64,000 nt of DNA. Source: Skeletonema tropicum (lineage: Eukaryota; Bacillariophyta; Thalassiosirophyceae; Thalassiosirales; Thalassiosiraceae). The notes beneath the pieces are model-generated. The model was not told the DNA's origin and ran no database searches. It saw only the letters and a list, made by a program, of their open reading frames with translations. The position numbers were made by a program, and so were the translations under genes. Positions 42,057-52,225 of this stretch are shown here, piece by piece (the first letter of the stretch is position 1; every line of letters starts with the position of its first letter). Location: the NCBI GenBank assembly GCA_037178625.1, contig CM074131.1, positions 1,054,001 to 1,118,000 on the forward strand. Reading direction: 5' to 3'.

Positions 42057-43568
42057 ATGACCATCTTTACAGCTATCAACACGGTGGCGGCGTCCGCATT
42101 AGTGGCGACATGTCTCATCTCAAGCACCGCCGCTTTTCAGACACCCACCTCTAGCAGCATCTTTCGTATGTCACACTCTCCTATCGATTCAGAACGAAGG
42201 AGACAATCTGTCCAAATTATGATGGCTGGAGGTTTCTTTGGAGGAATATTTGGTGGAGAGAATGGTTCAGTTGCTAATGCCGCCACATCGACTGGTAGTA
42301 ATGCAAAGATCAACAACAGTGGCAAGGGTCCAACAAATGAAATTGTAAAGAAAGTGAATGGGATGAATCAACGCCGCTTGGGTGGTTCAGATATCATCGT
42401 ATCTGAATTAGGATTGGGCACACAAAGATGGGTATCACAGGACTATAACGCTCCTAACAAAGACGACATTTTCAAATTTATGGACTATGCCATTCTTGAC
42501 AACGGGGTGAACTTGATCGATACAGCAGAACAGTATCCCATCCCATCAGATGGGAAGAGAGCCCAAGAGGGTGATTCCGAGTTGGCTATTGGTGAATGGA
42601 TGAAGGCGCGGGGTCTAAACAAGGGTGATAGTAGAAAGAAAGTTGTGATTGCAACAAAAATCACGGGTGGTAGAAATGTAACTCCCAAAAACATCAAGAG
42701 CGATTGTGCCGGATCGTTGAAAAGATTGGGGACAGATTATATTGATGTTTATCAACTTCATTGGCCGGCACGTTACTCACCTCAATCTAATTGGGGACAG
42801 TCCTTGGCATACAACATCAACTCGGATAAAAACCCATACTGGCGAGGTTTGGGCGGACCTACCAGCTTTGAAGATTTGTGTCTAGCAATGCAAAATCTAA
42901 TTGACGAAGGTAAAATCAGAGGATGGGGTATGTGCAATGATAATGCCTATGGACTTACTGGATGCACTCGCACTGCCAAAGCGTTGGGCGTTACACCGCC
43001 TTGCTCCTTACAGGGTGACTTTTCTCTCATTGACCGTAAGAGTGAGGAAAATGGAGTCGCTGAGGCAGCAAGTCCTTATAATGAGAACGTTGGCTTCATG
43101 TCATACAATGCTCTTGCTGGTGGAATGCTCACTGGTAAATACATGGACAAGCCTGCTGCGTTAGACAACAATGATCGAGCAAAGATAATGGAGGCTTTAG
43201 AGAATCCTAGAGGAAGAATGGATGAGCTCGGCTGGTCACAAACTTTGTACAGATATCGAACTGAGGCAGCTCAAGAAGCGATTGTTGAGTATTCCAAGAT
43301 TGCCAAGGATGCAGGAATGTCCTTGGCAGAGCTTAGTCAGAGGTGGACACGGCAACGATCTCTCATCACAACTACACTTGTAGGTCATTCGAACATTGAT
43401 CAATTGAAAGAATCAGTCAATTACTTTACAAAAAGTCAACCTCTCTCTGACAAGATAATGTGGGAGATAGACAGAGTGCATATGAAGAATCGTTTGCCGA
43501 TATTTAGTTCAAACCGGGTCGGAAAAGATTGGTATGGAGAGGGAGAGATCGGCGAAACCATTCCTTAG
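42057..43568 (+). CDS. Aldo/keto reductase, plastid-targeted, Tas-like
   Basis: 503 aa. Residues 1-26 form a signal peptide ending S-T-A-A before F27-Q-T, a diatom plastid junction, then a transit-like Ser/Arg/Gly-rich region to about 100. The AKR barrel follows: RRLGGSDIIVSELGLGT at about 106-122 and the catalytic tetrad D155, Y160 (LIDTAEQY), K201 (VVIATK) and H235 (VYQLHWP). The insertion after H235 (P-A-R-Y-S-P...) and overall pattern recall bacterial Tas-type members. A late R-x-x-x-I-x-T-T-L-V-G region around 440-450 corresponds to the NADP(H)-binding end. Expected reaction: NADPH-dependent reduction of carbonyl compounds in the plastid. The substrate is not deducible. Confidence 0.88.
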   Translation: MTIFTAINTVAASALVATCLISSTAAFQTPTSSSIFRMSHSPIDSERRRQSVQIMMAGGFFGGIFGGENGSVANAATSTGSNAKINNSGKGPTNEIVKKVNGMNQRRLGGSDIIVSELGLGTQRWVSQDYNAPNKDDIFKFMDYAILDNGVNLIDTAEQYPIPSDGKRAQEGDSELAIGEWMKARGLNKGDSRKKVVIATKITGGRNVTPKNIKSDCAGSLKRLGTDYIDVYQLHWPARYSPQSNWGQSLAYNINSDKNPYWRGLGGPTSFEDLCLAMQNLIDEGKIRGWGMCNDNAYGLTGCTRTAKALGVTPPCSLQGDFSLIDRKSEENGVAEAASPYNENVGFMSYNALAGGMLTGKYMDKPAALDNNDRAKIMEALENPRGRMDELGWSQTLYRYRTEAAQEAIVEYSKIAKDAGMSLAELSQRWTRQRSLITTTLVGHSNIDQLKESVNYFTKSQPLSDKIMWEIDRVHMKNRLPIFSSNRVGKDWYGEGEIGETIP

Positions 43569-43612
43569 TTGACATTATCTACTCAAACAACTTCGTAACG
43601 CTAAAACGCTAC

Positions 43613-44980
43613 CTATACATCCCAATCACACGTCTCTATTGCGTATGAAAGTAATTCCGCCTCTGCTAATAATTGTTCTCTCACAGTATCGAATTGTTCT
43701 CTCGCAGTATCGTCGACGCCGATTTTCGTCTCGACAGAAATGCCGTCGTAAACAATACTTCTGCGTTGTTCTTCTGAAAGCGACGCGAGGTAAACTATAT
43801 ACAATGCCTCTCCGGGACTAATTTCAAGGACTCGCACGCTGCCATTAGTTATTGGTGACAGAGAGCAGCAGGAAATGCCACGAGGACAGCTCCCTTCCGA
43901 TTTGGCACTTTTGTTTATATTCAACCATTGCCAAGTCAATAGAAGGGTTGAAGGCATATCTGATGATTCTTTTTCAATCAGACCCTTCAGTAGCTGACGA
44001 AGCGAGGCCACCATGGCAACATTAGCAGAATCAACAGGCTGGAGTTGTGGCTGCACTAATTCCCATATATAGTTATCATTTGTACGGTCTTTCGTCCAAA
44101 ATGATATAACCGAGCTCAAAGTGATATCTGGCAAAACACTCTCTAAAAATTGTTTGAATTCCTTTCTCAGGGAATCGTTCTGTTTCGACCCAAATAATAC
44201 TGATAGCGGTAAAGGTGAATTGCACCGAGGACATGATTTGTCGGGTTTGGGAAGTTCCTCGTTCTTCCCATCATATGATAAAACTACATATCCTCTAGAC
44301 TTGCCTGTATCTGGATCCTCGGGAATCAATGCATCAAACACCAACTCAAGTGGCACCCAGTGCGGACCATATTTGAAACGAGCAGTGTCTAATATGAGCA
44401 CATTATCGGAAGCTTCGTCATATGCACCTATGGGTGAAAAGTGACCCGTGCCTGTTTGTCCAAGAACTTTGCGTGTATATGAAATCGCTAGAAAAGATGA
44501 CGGTAGCTTCTGATTTGTACATGTTTGTTTCACAACTTCTCGAAATTGCTCCACTGTAGAATCTGATCCATGAACAGCATGAACATCTAATCCCTGACAC
44601 TTGGCCAGGCACACGAATGTTGAGAATGTAATTCCAGTTTTCTTTGCAATGTCAAGATCAATACAACAGTTGAGCATGCTTTCCTCATACCATCGCCATG
44701 GGCCCTTCCAAGACCGTCTTGGATCTACAGCTAATGCATTTAGAATGATGACCAATGTTGTCAGGCCGCAATACGCTGGCTCAGGTTGTGTCTGTAGTTG
44801 TTCAATTAAAGAAAAGAAGGATGATGTCCCACCGGTGGACATGGCCGATGCAAAGATTTCTTTTCCTTCGATGGAGGAAAATGACGTCAAGCTGCTGGGC
44901 AATGTCCTCCGGTAAAATGTTCGACTAGGAGATGGTGCTGGTGATATTTCTTGGACGGTATTTTTGCTTGTCGTCATCAT
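43613..44980 (-). CDS. PCS: Phytochelatin synthase
   Basis: 455 aa from the first of two tandem ATGs at 44980. Gamma-glutamylcysteine dipeptidyl transpeptidase (papain-like fold) that makes phytochelatins from glutathione when metals such as Cd bind. The triad is clear: C71 in E-P-A-Y-C-G-L, H180 in G-T-G-H-F-S-P-I-G and D198 in L-I-L-D-T-A-R-F-K-Y. The spacing 109/18 is close to that of plant PCS1 (106/18). The G-P-H-W-V-P-L and R-G-Y-V-V-L motifs follow. The C-terminal half is diverged, as usual for the variable metal-sensing region, but has C-P-R-C and C-P-R-G-I-S-C-C clusters that could bind metal. No plastid or secretory presequence, so probably cytosolic. Convergent with the reductase, with only 44 bp between stops. 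Confidence 0.93.
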   Translation of the reverse strand: MMTTSKNTVQEISPAPSPSRTFYRRTLPSSLTSFSSIEGKEIFASAMSTGGTSSFFSLIEQLQTQPEPAYCGLTTLVIILNALAVDPRRSWKGPWRWYEESMLNCCIDLDIAKKTGITFSTFVCLAKCQGLDVHAVHGSDSTVEQFREVVKQTCTNQKLPSSFLAISYTRKVLGQTGTGHFSPIGAYDEASDNVLILDTARFKYGPHWVPLELVFDALIPEDPDTGKSRGYVVLSYDGKNEELPKPDKSCPRCNSPLPLSVLFGSKQNDSLRKEFKQFLESVLPDITLSSVISFWTKDRTNDNYIWELVQPQLQPVDSANVAMVASLRQLLKGLIEKESSDMPSTLLLTWQWLNINKSAKSEGSCPRGISCCSLSPITNGSVRVLEISPGEALYIVYLASLSEEQRRSIVYDGISVETKIGVDDTAREQFDTVREQLLAEAELLSYAIETCDWDV

Positions 44981-45236
44981 ACGTTTTTAAAACTCTCCTT
45001 CGGACTCTACTAAGTGTACAATCTCCAACTCCTGCGGAGGATGCAAGGAAAATGCTGATTGCAATGAAACAGATAGAAATTGCGTCAAATTGCATCATCA
45101 TCATCTTCGATCTTCGACTTGACATGATGTTGGGATCGGATTTTTTCGAATTTCGACTTTTAACCCCACCAGAGTACCGCATCCTATGTCATTCAATAAC
45201 CGGTGTCCCGAGTTCCGGAATTTGGTTATTTCGCGC
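44981..45236. promoter_or_regulatory. Upstream region of phytochelatin synthase
   Basis: 256 bp, no gene. It ends with the 8-bp target duplication TTTCGCGC (45229-45236). No metal-response element was recognised. Confidence 0.4.
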
Positions 45237-45942
45237 TAGCGTAATGGAATTTCAAAAGGGTGAAATTTCACTACTGCAACTTTCGTGAAATTTACAGGGT
45301 GAAAGTTGCACCAATTTTGGCCAACAATGAAATTTCACAAAAATTCTGGCGCGAACGGATGGTACTGAACCAACACGTAGCACAAAAATAACCTAAGACC
45401 CTTCATTCCACCAACCACCAAACCCCAAAGAACACCACGCACCATCCAGATGATGAGTTTGTCAACTCAGCGGAGAGTAACTCTTCACCAAAATGCTGGC
45501 GACTAACAATGCAGTATTACTTATTCCTTCGTAGTAATTCAGCTTACATGCGTGTTCCTGCATTGGCATGTACCAGATGATTTTGGGCGCGGATGGCTCT
45601 TATTTTGGGTGCGGGTATGTGCACAAATCAACTTTTTGTTCACTCTGCCGTCTACCACAGCATTCTTGTGAAGGATAGGAATAGGATGAAGGATCCAACT
45701 GGTGTTGCACTTCTTCGAGGGAAGGAAAACCTCCGTCATATCATGGATGCGAAGAAGATGCTTGGAAAGAAGCTTGCTGACAGTCTCTCTTAGAGTGATG
45801 TGTTGACTGCAGAGTGCAAAGTATTACGACTATCTCAGGATAAGCTAGAGTGAAATTTAATCCCTTGAAATTTCTGAAATTTCTGAAATTTCAACCTGCA
45901 ATTTTCAACCCCCTCCAAAAATGGTGAAATTCCATTACGCTA
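45237..45942. mobile_element. 706-bp DNA element with 18-bp TIRs and 8-bp TSD
   Basis: Perfect terminal inverted repeats TAGCGTAATGGAATTTCA (45237-45254, reverse complement 45925-45942), flanked by perfect 8-bp direct repeats TTTCGCGC (45229-45236 and 45943-45950). The interior has many GAAATTT words and a 66-codon frame (45593-45793) with no known domain; no transposase is seen. The 8-bp TSD fits hAT-like or related superfamilies; non-autonomous. It sits about 250 bp upstream of the phytochelatin synthase start. Confidence 0.88.
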
Positions 45943-45950
45943 TTTCGCGC

Positions 45951-46855
45951 TGCTGTCTATTTTTTACTGTTCCATTGATTTGAATTTGCAAGCACCTATT
46001 TTGTGCGACACTTAACTTTTTTTCTCGTGGGAGTTTCAGCTCCGTCTTTATAGCGTCGCGCATGTCAGTTCTCTCTTCGCGCGACTGTCTAACCGCCGTT
46101 TGTGTTAATGTGGGTAGCAAAAGTGCTAAGCGTCGCACAATTAAGCAACCTCCTCCAAATTGCTCCAACTTGAAGTTGTGTCAATCGAGTGTGGCCTCCG
46201 ATAAAAAACCAGTACCGGTCTCTTTTGTACTAGTTCCTATGTACATGCGGTACGCACTTGCCATTAACCATAAAAAATGGACCCAGACCATGGTGAAAAA
46301 TGGCTTCCTACGACCCTCAATAACACAGTAACTAGAAGTATTTTGACCTTCCTTGCAGTGGTAATCTTCATCCCTTGGCCATTAGGATCTTATCGATATC
46401 TTACTTGCCACCATCAGCCTGACATTGAAAAAAAACTTGCAAGCTGAACTCAATAGTACAGTAGTGCTTTCTGCTGTCTGCTGTCTATCTGCTGTTCTTG
46501 AAGAATGAAGAGCTGAACGAAGAAGAACACAACCAGCGACTCTTGAAAGACTCTTGATCAAAGATAGACAAAGCTAACCACACTTACAGGTTGGTGTGGC
46601 GGGGCTTCTTTCAGCCCGTCTCTTTAGTGCTAGAGAGTCATCCCCATCGTAAGATTTGCTTTTTAAGTAACGTTAGGCCGACTTATACTTGTGGCTGTCG
46701 ACTGTAATTTCGCTTGGATAGCAAAGCAATGGGTACATCATGCACGGAATGCTACATGTTGATATCAGACGACGTAACCCACTGCACAGAAGAATTTCAA
46801 GCATTATATAATGTATACTACGTTGAGTGATGGAATGTAAGTAAAAAGGGTGCTG
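45951..46855. other. No recognisable gene
   Basis: About 900 bp with only short frames. It contains a short near-tandem TGCTGTCTGCTGTC repeat (about 46470-46495). It probably includes the 3' UTR of the following minus-strand gene. Confidence 0.4.
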
Positions 46856-47918
46856 TCATACACTGTCATCATTGCCTGCGAAGGGCGTCCTACCACATAC
46901 ATGTCGTTTCCCTTTTTCTGAACATTGGGACAACACCGGTGATCTGGATGGCAATGGAAAAGAATTTTGCTCCTGACGATTTGTCCGCCCCACCCTATCA
47001 TGGCTGGAGAATGTTGCTTGAGCAGTTTTGACCGACGCAGTGAATTCATCTGCTTCATTCTTTGGAGTCTCTGGTTGTGAACCTAGGATTAGTTGAGCAG
47101 CGGCGACTAGCACTGTACTCTCGATACTCTCCTCTTGAATTGCATTGTTTGAGACGTCGTATTGTTGACAAGGCGTAAGATACCAAGCATCGTGGGATGT
47201 AAGCATTCCTGGTGGAAAGGTAGTCGAAGACTCAACCAAATTTGCAGTTTTGCGTGCCGCTTCCAAGAGTGAAGAATTACCATAGTCTGATTCTTGAACT
47301 GCTTCTTTGGGTGGAAATGATATTTCTCTCCCTAGGAAAGTGTCTTCAAGGTGCTGCCTTTGTTTTGGATCACTCCCGTTGCTAAGAGAAGATGGCTTAG
47401 GCTTTTGTGCGGCAAGAGCAACAGATTCTTTTTTGAAGTCACTAGAAGGTGTGGAATACTTCTTTTTTTCAATCTCCTTGGAATCACCCATAAGTGATTC
47501 TTGATGTGAGATAAAGTTCGGCTCGGGTAATGTCCTCTGTTGCTGCATCATCAGTGTCTGAAAAGCCAAAACTCTATCTTCTGCAGGAGTAGATGCGTGG
47601 AATGTGAGAAATAGCAATGAACGCGTCAATAGTAGATTTGGCAAGGATTGCGGGTGTACCTAGTTACGATAGGTCATTTTATTAATTCATCTGAAAACAC
47701 ACAGTGCCAGTTCAAAGGAACGAAGAGCAGTACTAACTGCAAGCAACAGGAGCATCGAAGTTGCTGCATTTAGCTGAGAATCACTTACCTGTTTCTCTTC
47801 TCATATTCTCTTCGCGTTCACGCTGAGAGAAAGGATGCTGATGCTGCATCCTGCGTAGAAGGTCGTCATCGGACCCCAATTCACTAGCTGTATCTGTATG
47901 CTCTGCATTATTGCTCAT
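46856..47918 (-). CDS. Hypothetical protein, two exons
   Basis: Exon 1 is 47789-47918 (ATG at 47918) and exon 2 is 46856-47580. The spliced frame is 284 aa with phase-consistent joining (ACA G|AA GAT). The N-terminus is acidic and helical (D-D-D-L-L-R-R-M-Q, then Q-R-E-R-E-E-N-M-R-R-E). The centre is polar and Ser/Lys/Pro-rich. The C-terminus is Ser-rich. No domain recognised. Predicting it from the exon-2 frame alone would give a false start at 47644. Confidence 0.6.
47581..47788 (-). other. Intron of the hypothetical gene
   Basis: 208 nt, donor GTAAGTGATT, acceptor CTCCTGCAG. The alternative acceptor at about 47657 leads to a stop in the required phase. Confidence 0.65.
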
Positions 47919-48793
47919 TCTTGCGGCTCGGTGATTCAGTTTCAGGATGTTTGTAGAGGAGAGTGGGTACCGAAACCAATCGTTCCGTTGTATGCATCAA
48001 CTATAAAGAGAATGTTTTGAATATATCAGATTAGCATATTGGAACGTTTCGCAATTACCCTTGATAAAAACGAAGATGAGAAGCAACTCGAACTGGAATC
48101 AGCCAGGAGGAACGTTAAAGTACCTACCCCTATTCTATTGATGAAGCTACAATAAAACCTGAGTTAGAAGAACAATGAGCATTGAACCTAAGACAATAAT
48201 ATCTTGATACGCAAGCATACAACTAGCAGCCAGTCCGTTTATTATGATGAATATTATGGAGCCGGAGAGCAACAAGCAAGAGCAACAAGTAAGATTCCCT
48301 TTGTTGGGAATGCAATGCTTGAATGTTTTCTCTTTCTTTCTCTTAATCAAGAAGTGAGAAATAAATCCGGTATATTTAGGGTTTAACGTTACAGTCAGTT
48401 GAAGTGCTTGCCATAGTCGCAGTGACGTCGGTGAGTGGTGAGATTTGATAAAAGGAGGTAAACTTCAATTGTCGCCACAACACACGAGAACATCAAAATT
48501 AGCCTTAGCTGCAGCTGCTTTTTCTTCCGTGTCGACCTGTTGTATGTTGACGTGGAACAGTGTGGAACGAGCGAGGAATTTTCTTTTTCATCGTTTTACA
48601 GGTAAGTACCTCCAGGGATCGAATAGGGGGCCGGCAGATGGTTGACTCTCTGCTTTTTTTTTTTTTTTTTGAGATAAATAAGTGATTAGTTTAGGATGGT
48701 ATTCAGGAGCTGTTTACTGGGCAAGCTGGATCTGCTAGTCGCGGTAAAACTTTTTTGGGCGGTGTAATTTGGGGTGTGCGTTATGGCGTTTGC
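47919..48793. other. No recognisable gene
   Basis: The upstream region of the preceding gene plus unassigned sequence. A small GCAGA/TCTGC stem is followed directly by 17 T (48654-48670), which looks like an RNA polymerase III terminator, but no RNA gene could be identified before it. Confidence 0.35.
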
Positions 48794-48797
48794 ATGT

Positions 48798-50450
48798 TGG
48801 GTTCCCTCCTGGCCAAAACCACTAATTAGTGGTCGTACGTAGATGGTATATAGAGGGCATTCTAACACCTCCCAAACCCTAACATTCAAGGAATACACCA
48901 CCAAAGACCTCTACAACAGAGTCCAAGCCCAAAAATCCGCAATGAAAACGCCCAAATAGAAGTAGAGATAGCTATATACACACCATAAAATCGCTATTTT
49001 AGTGACCACTAATTAGTGGTCGAGAATTATGTGTTGTTGTGTAATTGTTTATGCTTCCCCCAACAAACAGTGCACATGGGAACCTTCTTATGATATGTGG
49101 AGTAGGTTTTGACCTCTATGCGGCATGTGGCACGCCTATCCTTGATGTACTGTGTGCCAACCTTCTGCCGACATTTTGTAAAATCTGGCTTGAATTCAAG
49201 CACGGGCTTGACCGTCTAGCTCGCCTGTTGGGGCGAATAGGAGAGCAGGAAGCTTTCCTGCACTGCATATGATGTTGTTCTAACATTTACTTGGCTGATT
49301 GACGACGAAAATCACGTTGGGGTGGAGAATTCTCAACTCTAGTATGCGATATCTTGACACGAGAAGGGCGCAAATTAGCGCAAATTCTGCTGAAATGAGG
49401 TGTAGGCGCAGGTTTAGCGGAGATAACAGCCAATCAAAGGATATCGTCGTGTACATTAATGTCGTTGTGGTCGCTGTGCAAGAGATCACCATCGGATTTG
49501 CATTACTTATTGGCCAAACATACATCATAGAGTGGTGATTTGGTGCTGATGGATGCCAATTTTTTTTTGGAAAAAATGCGCTACACCACAACCTGGCATC
49601 ACCTGCAGCCGCCCTGTCATTAATTTGGACCATTCCACCAACAATATTCCTATAATTAATATCATATGATGCTGTCTTTGTTTTTATTCCATTTAAAGCG
49701 GTTGATTTGTCGAATAATTATTGAATATTGCCATTATATTTGTGTCGATAAATCGTCATCATCGCATCCCCGTCGCTTCAATTCATGTGAGATGCTAACC
49801 AAAACGAACTCTCTTGGGTAGATGGGCCGCTTTCCATGTCCCCATCTGTAGATAGGTTGGCCGCTTTGGGTAGGGATCGTTGTTTTCGAGTAGAATACCG
49901 TCGTATGTCGACTGCAAATAACTTTGCATGGTGGTTGGGACATCATCCGGTTGCCGGTGAAGTTTGTGCATGATTGTTGTAGGATCCAGGCCATCTCGAT
50001 GCTCTTCTTCGACCACCTGGTTAGCCACTCATATTGTGACTGTTGTGGTATGCTTTCTGATGGGTAAAAGCATCTACTAAATGCAGATACGACGGCTCGT
50101 ATGCTGGGCCTCTTTCGCCATGGTGATGGTGTGATGAAATGTGAGTTCTACGGGTGGCAACATTTTTGATATCAATTCCTACGTACCCCCAAGTTGAAGT
50201 TGCAAAACTTCCGAAAAAAACTCGTCGGCTGTTCGCCAAATTTGTCAGTAGGCTAGTGTTTGAACGTTAATAGGTTGGGCCCTCTCCAGGGAACACGTGA
50301 GATAATGGGTGTACGCCTTGTCAAGACATTGAAGAGGGTGCCACCTGAATTTGATAACGTTTGAGTGATTATAAGGGGGTCGTAGGAGATCGTAAACTGA
50401 CCACTAATTAGTGGTTTTTCCGCTATTTAGTGGCCCCAGGAGGGAACCCA
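48798..50450. mobile_element. DNA element with ~38-53 bp TIRs and possible 4-bp TSD
   Basis: The ends are inverted copies starting TGGGTTCCCTCCTGG (48798 onward; inverted end at 50450). Both continue, after an indel in the left end, to the palindrome CCACTAATTAGTGG (about 48820 and 50401). A third copy of the palindrome lies near 49008. Flanks ATGT (48794-48797 and 50451-50454) could be a 4-bp target duplication. The interior has several overlapping, interrupted minus-strand frames (49280-50239) that may be a decayed transposase or cargo; I recognise no domain. The superfamily is undecided. Confidence 0.7.
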
Positions 50451-50454
50451 ATGT

Positions 50455-51015
50455 GATTTTACACTTTCTGATTTTACGACCCCAATTTTGACTGTACTCC
50501 CCTGTTCTCGAAACCTCAGCCTTGAGTCGACATGTTTTTACCCCTCCTTAACTACTAAGTAAGTTTTAATAGTTGAAGGTAGCTAAAACTTTCGCTTGTA
50601 CCCCCCTCATCCCAGCCTATACAAAATTCGTTAACCCCTGAGGGCAGAATGGGACCTACATTTGAGGAACGGGTTCGTAGTTGAGTAAGGCGTAAGAGGG
50701 CGTAACTCGACGGTTCATCCTCGGAGAAATTTGACCGTTAACGTCTCTCGTCATTTATTTTTTTTACCCATTATAGTGAGACAATTCTCAGAGACGCTAA
50801 CAGTCGTCGTAAACCGTCGTGCGTAGGGCCTGTGCTGAGATATGCAAAGTTCATTCAGAGCTCCGAAACGGGAAACTTTTGCGATGCGATGTTGGGCGAT
50901 GATGACAGCTGCATTATTCAAAACAGTTATATCAATCAAGTATTATCTCTAGCTAAGTAAATGGAATGAACATTACTTTGTTGTCAGCGGAATCAGCTTT
51001 AACGTGGTGATAAAC
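50455..51015. promoter_or_regulatory. Upstream region of the zinc-cluster gene
   Basis: 561 bp, no gene recognised. It contains homopolymer-rich stretches and a weak inverted pair around ACGACGGTT/AACCGTCGT. Confidence 0.35.
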
Positions 51016-51909
51016 ATGAGTCAAGGCAAGGCCACCATGCCCGATACAAACCAAGCGGGCGAAGGCGCTGCTGATGGCAGAAACAAGTCAAAAGACCAAC
51101 TTCTTTGCGCCTCATGTGATAGTTGCCGCGCAAAGAAAACCAAATGCGACAGCAAAAGGCCCTGCGAGGCCTGTGTGTTATCATACATAAGGAGGAATAA
51201 GATTTCTAGACCCGAAGATGTTGATTTGAAGAAGATCAAGTGTGTCTACTCTCCAGCAAAGAAGAGAGGTCCTCCCCCCAAGCGTACACTCGAAAAAGAG
51301 GCAGGGAAGAAGCAGAGACGGGAAGAAGAACAGTCAATAGCTGGGCATGGTCAAGAAATGGATACATCTGCACCAAACCTCAACAATAATAATTTGGACG
51401 CTGCTTCCGTCTTGAACGTCCTGGGTATGTTGTTGAACACTCCTGCATCAACAATCCCCCCTCCTGCACCTCCACCTCCACCTCCTCCCCCTGTTGATCC
51501 AATGACGACAAACTTTCAACAATCCCAACTTGCTGCCTTGGGAAGCGCTCTCGGTATTCAAAGCGTCAACATGAGTCAGGCAGGTGGGGGGGCGGCAGCA
51601 TCTAACTGCGGGTGTAGCGTTATGAGCCATCCGCAAAGTGCCGCCTCGCAGCAACTGGCATACCTGCAACAATTACAAGTACAGCAGTTACAGCAACAAT
51701 TGCAACAGCAGTTACAGCAAACGCTTACACAGCAGGGGCACACTACTCATTGTGCCGCGTCATCTATAACATCGTCCCTCGAGGATACAAAGACGCAAGC
51801 ACCTCAAAACGAGGTGGGAGAACTTCGACGAAGAATACACGAATTGGAAACAGAGAAAGCAGATTTGAAGCAGCAACTTGATGCATTGCGAAGAGTACAT
51901 AATCTGTGA
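51016..51909 (+). CDS. Zn(2)Cys(6) zinc-cluster regulator with C-terminal leucine-zipper-like helix
   Basis: 297 aa from the ATG at 51016 (two in-frame GTGs precede it). A fungal-type zinc cluster occupies C34-x2-C37-x6-C44-x5-C50-x2-C53-x22-C76, with the basic R-A-K-K-T-K between the second and third cysteines that normally contacts DNA. The last loop (22 residues) is much longer than the usual 6-9. A K-K-R-G-P-P-P-K-R basic linker follows, then a Pro-rich run at about 150-165 and a Gln-rich run at about 210-245. The C-terminal helix (about 265-295) has heptad Leu/Ile spacing and could dimerise. Inferred role: nuclear transcription factor; targets unknown. Zn2Cys6 proteins are best known in fungi but also occur in stramenopiles. 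Confidence 0.82.
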   Translation: MSQGKATMPDTNQAGEGAADGRNKSKDQLLCASCDSCRAKKTKCDSKRPCEACVLSYIRRNKISRPEDVDLKKIKCVYSPAKKRGPPPKRTLEKEAGKKQRREEEQSIAGHGQEMDTSAPNLNNNNLDAASVLNVLGMLLNTPASTIPPPAPPPPPPPPVDPMTTNFQQSQLAALGSALGIQSVNMSQAGGGAAASNCGCSVMSHPQSAASQQLAYLQQLQVQQLQQQLQQQLQQTLTQQGHTTHCAASSITSSLEDTKTQAPQNEVGELRRRIHELETEKADLKQQLDALRRVHNL

Positions 51910-52225
51910 TTCATTACGCAGCATAATTTATTTAGATTTGATCTCATCAGTGTACGTAAATTCCAAATGCGTAAGGCCTAATTACCCATCCAATGTCCCT
52001 TCGTCGAGAGTGGTGCATCCAACACGTTCATTTAAAAGACGCGCGAGAAGAGTAGAGAGAACAAGAGAAAGTTAACAATTTTAGGCATAACGAATCCCTC
52101 TTCGAATACTTTTCTTTTCCTGTGCTGTGGCGCGCAAGCTAGAATCGAGAGCAAATCGTGCAGCACAAAAGAGATATCAAAAATAACGCTGAAGGTACAC
52201 ACATCAACCGCTTGCCCCCCTAAAC
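51910..52225. other. Convergent 3' spacer
   Basis: 316 bp between the stops of the zinc-cluster gene and U2AF. Only 3' UTR-like AT-rich sequence is seen. Confidence 0.4.

Noticed and set aside
48601..48670. GGATCGAATAG followed by a stem and 17 T, resembling a Pol III gene end
   Set aside because: No acceptor stem, A box or cloverleaf could be built; not enough for a tRNA or other RNA gene.
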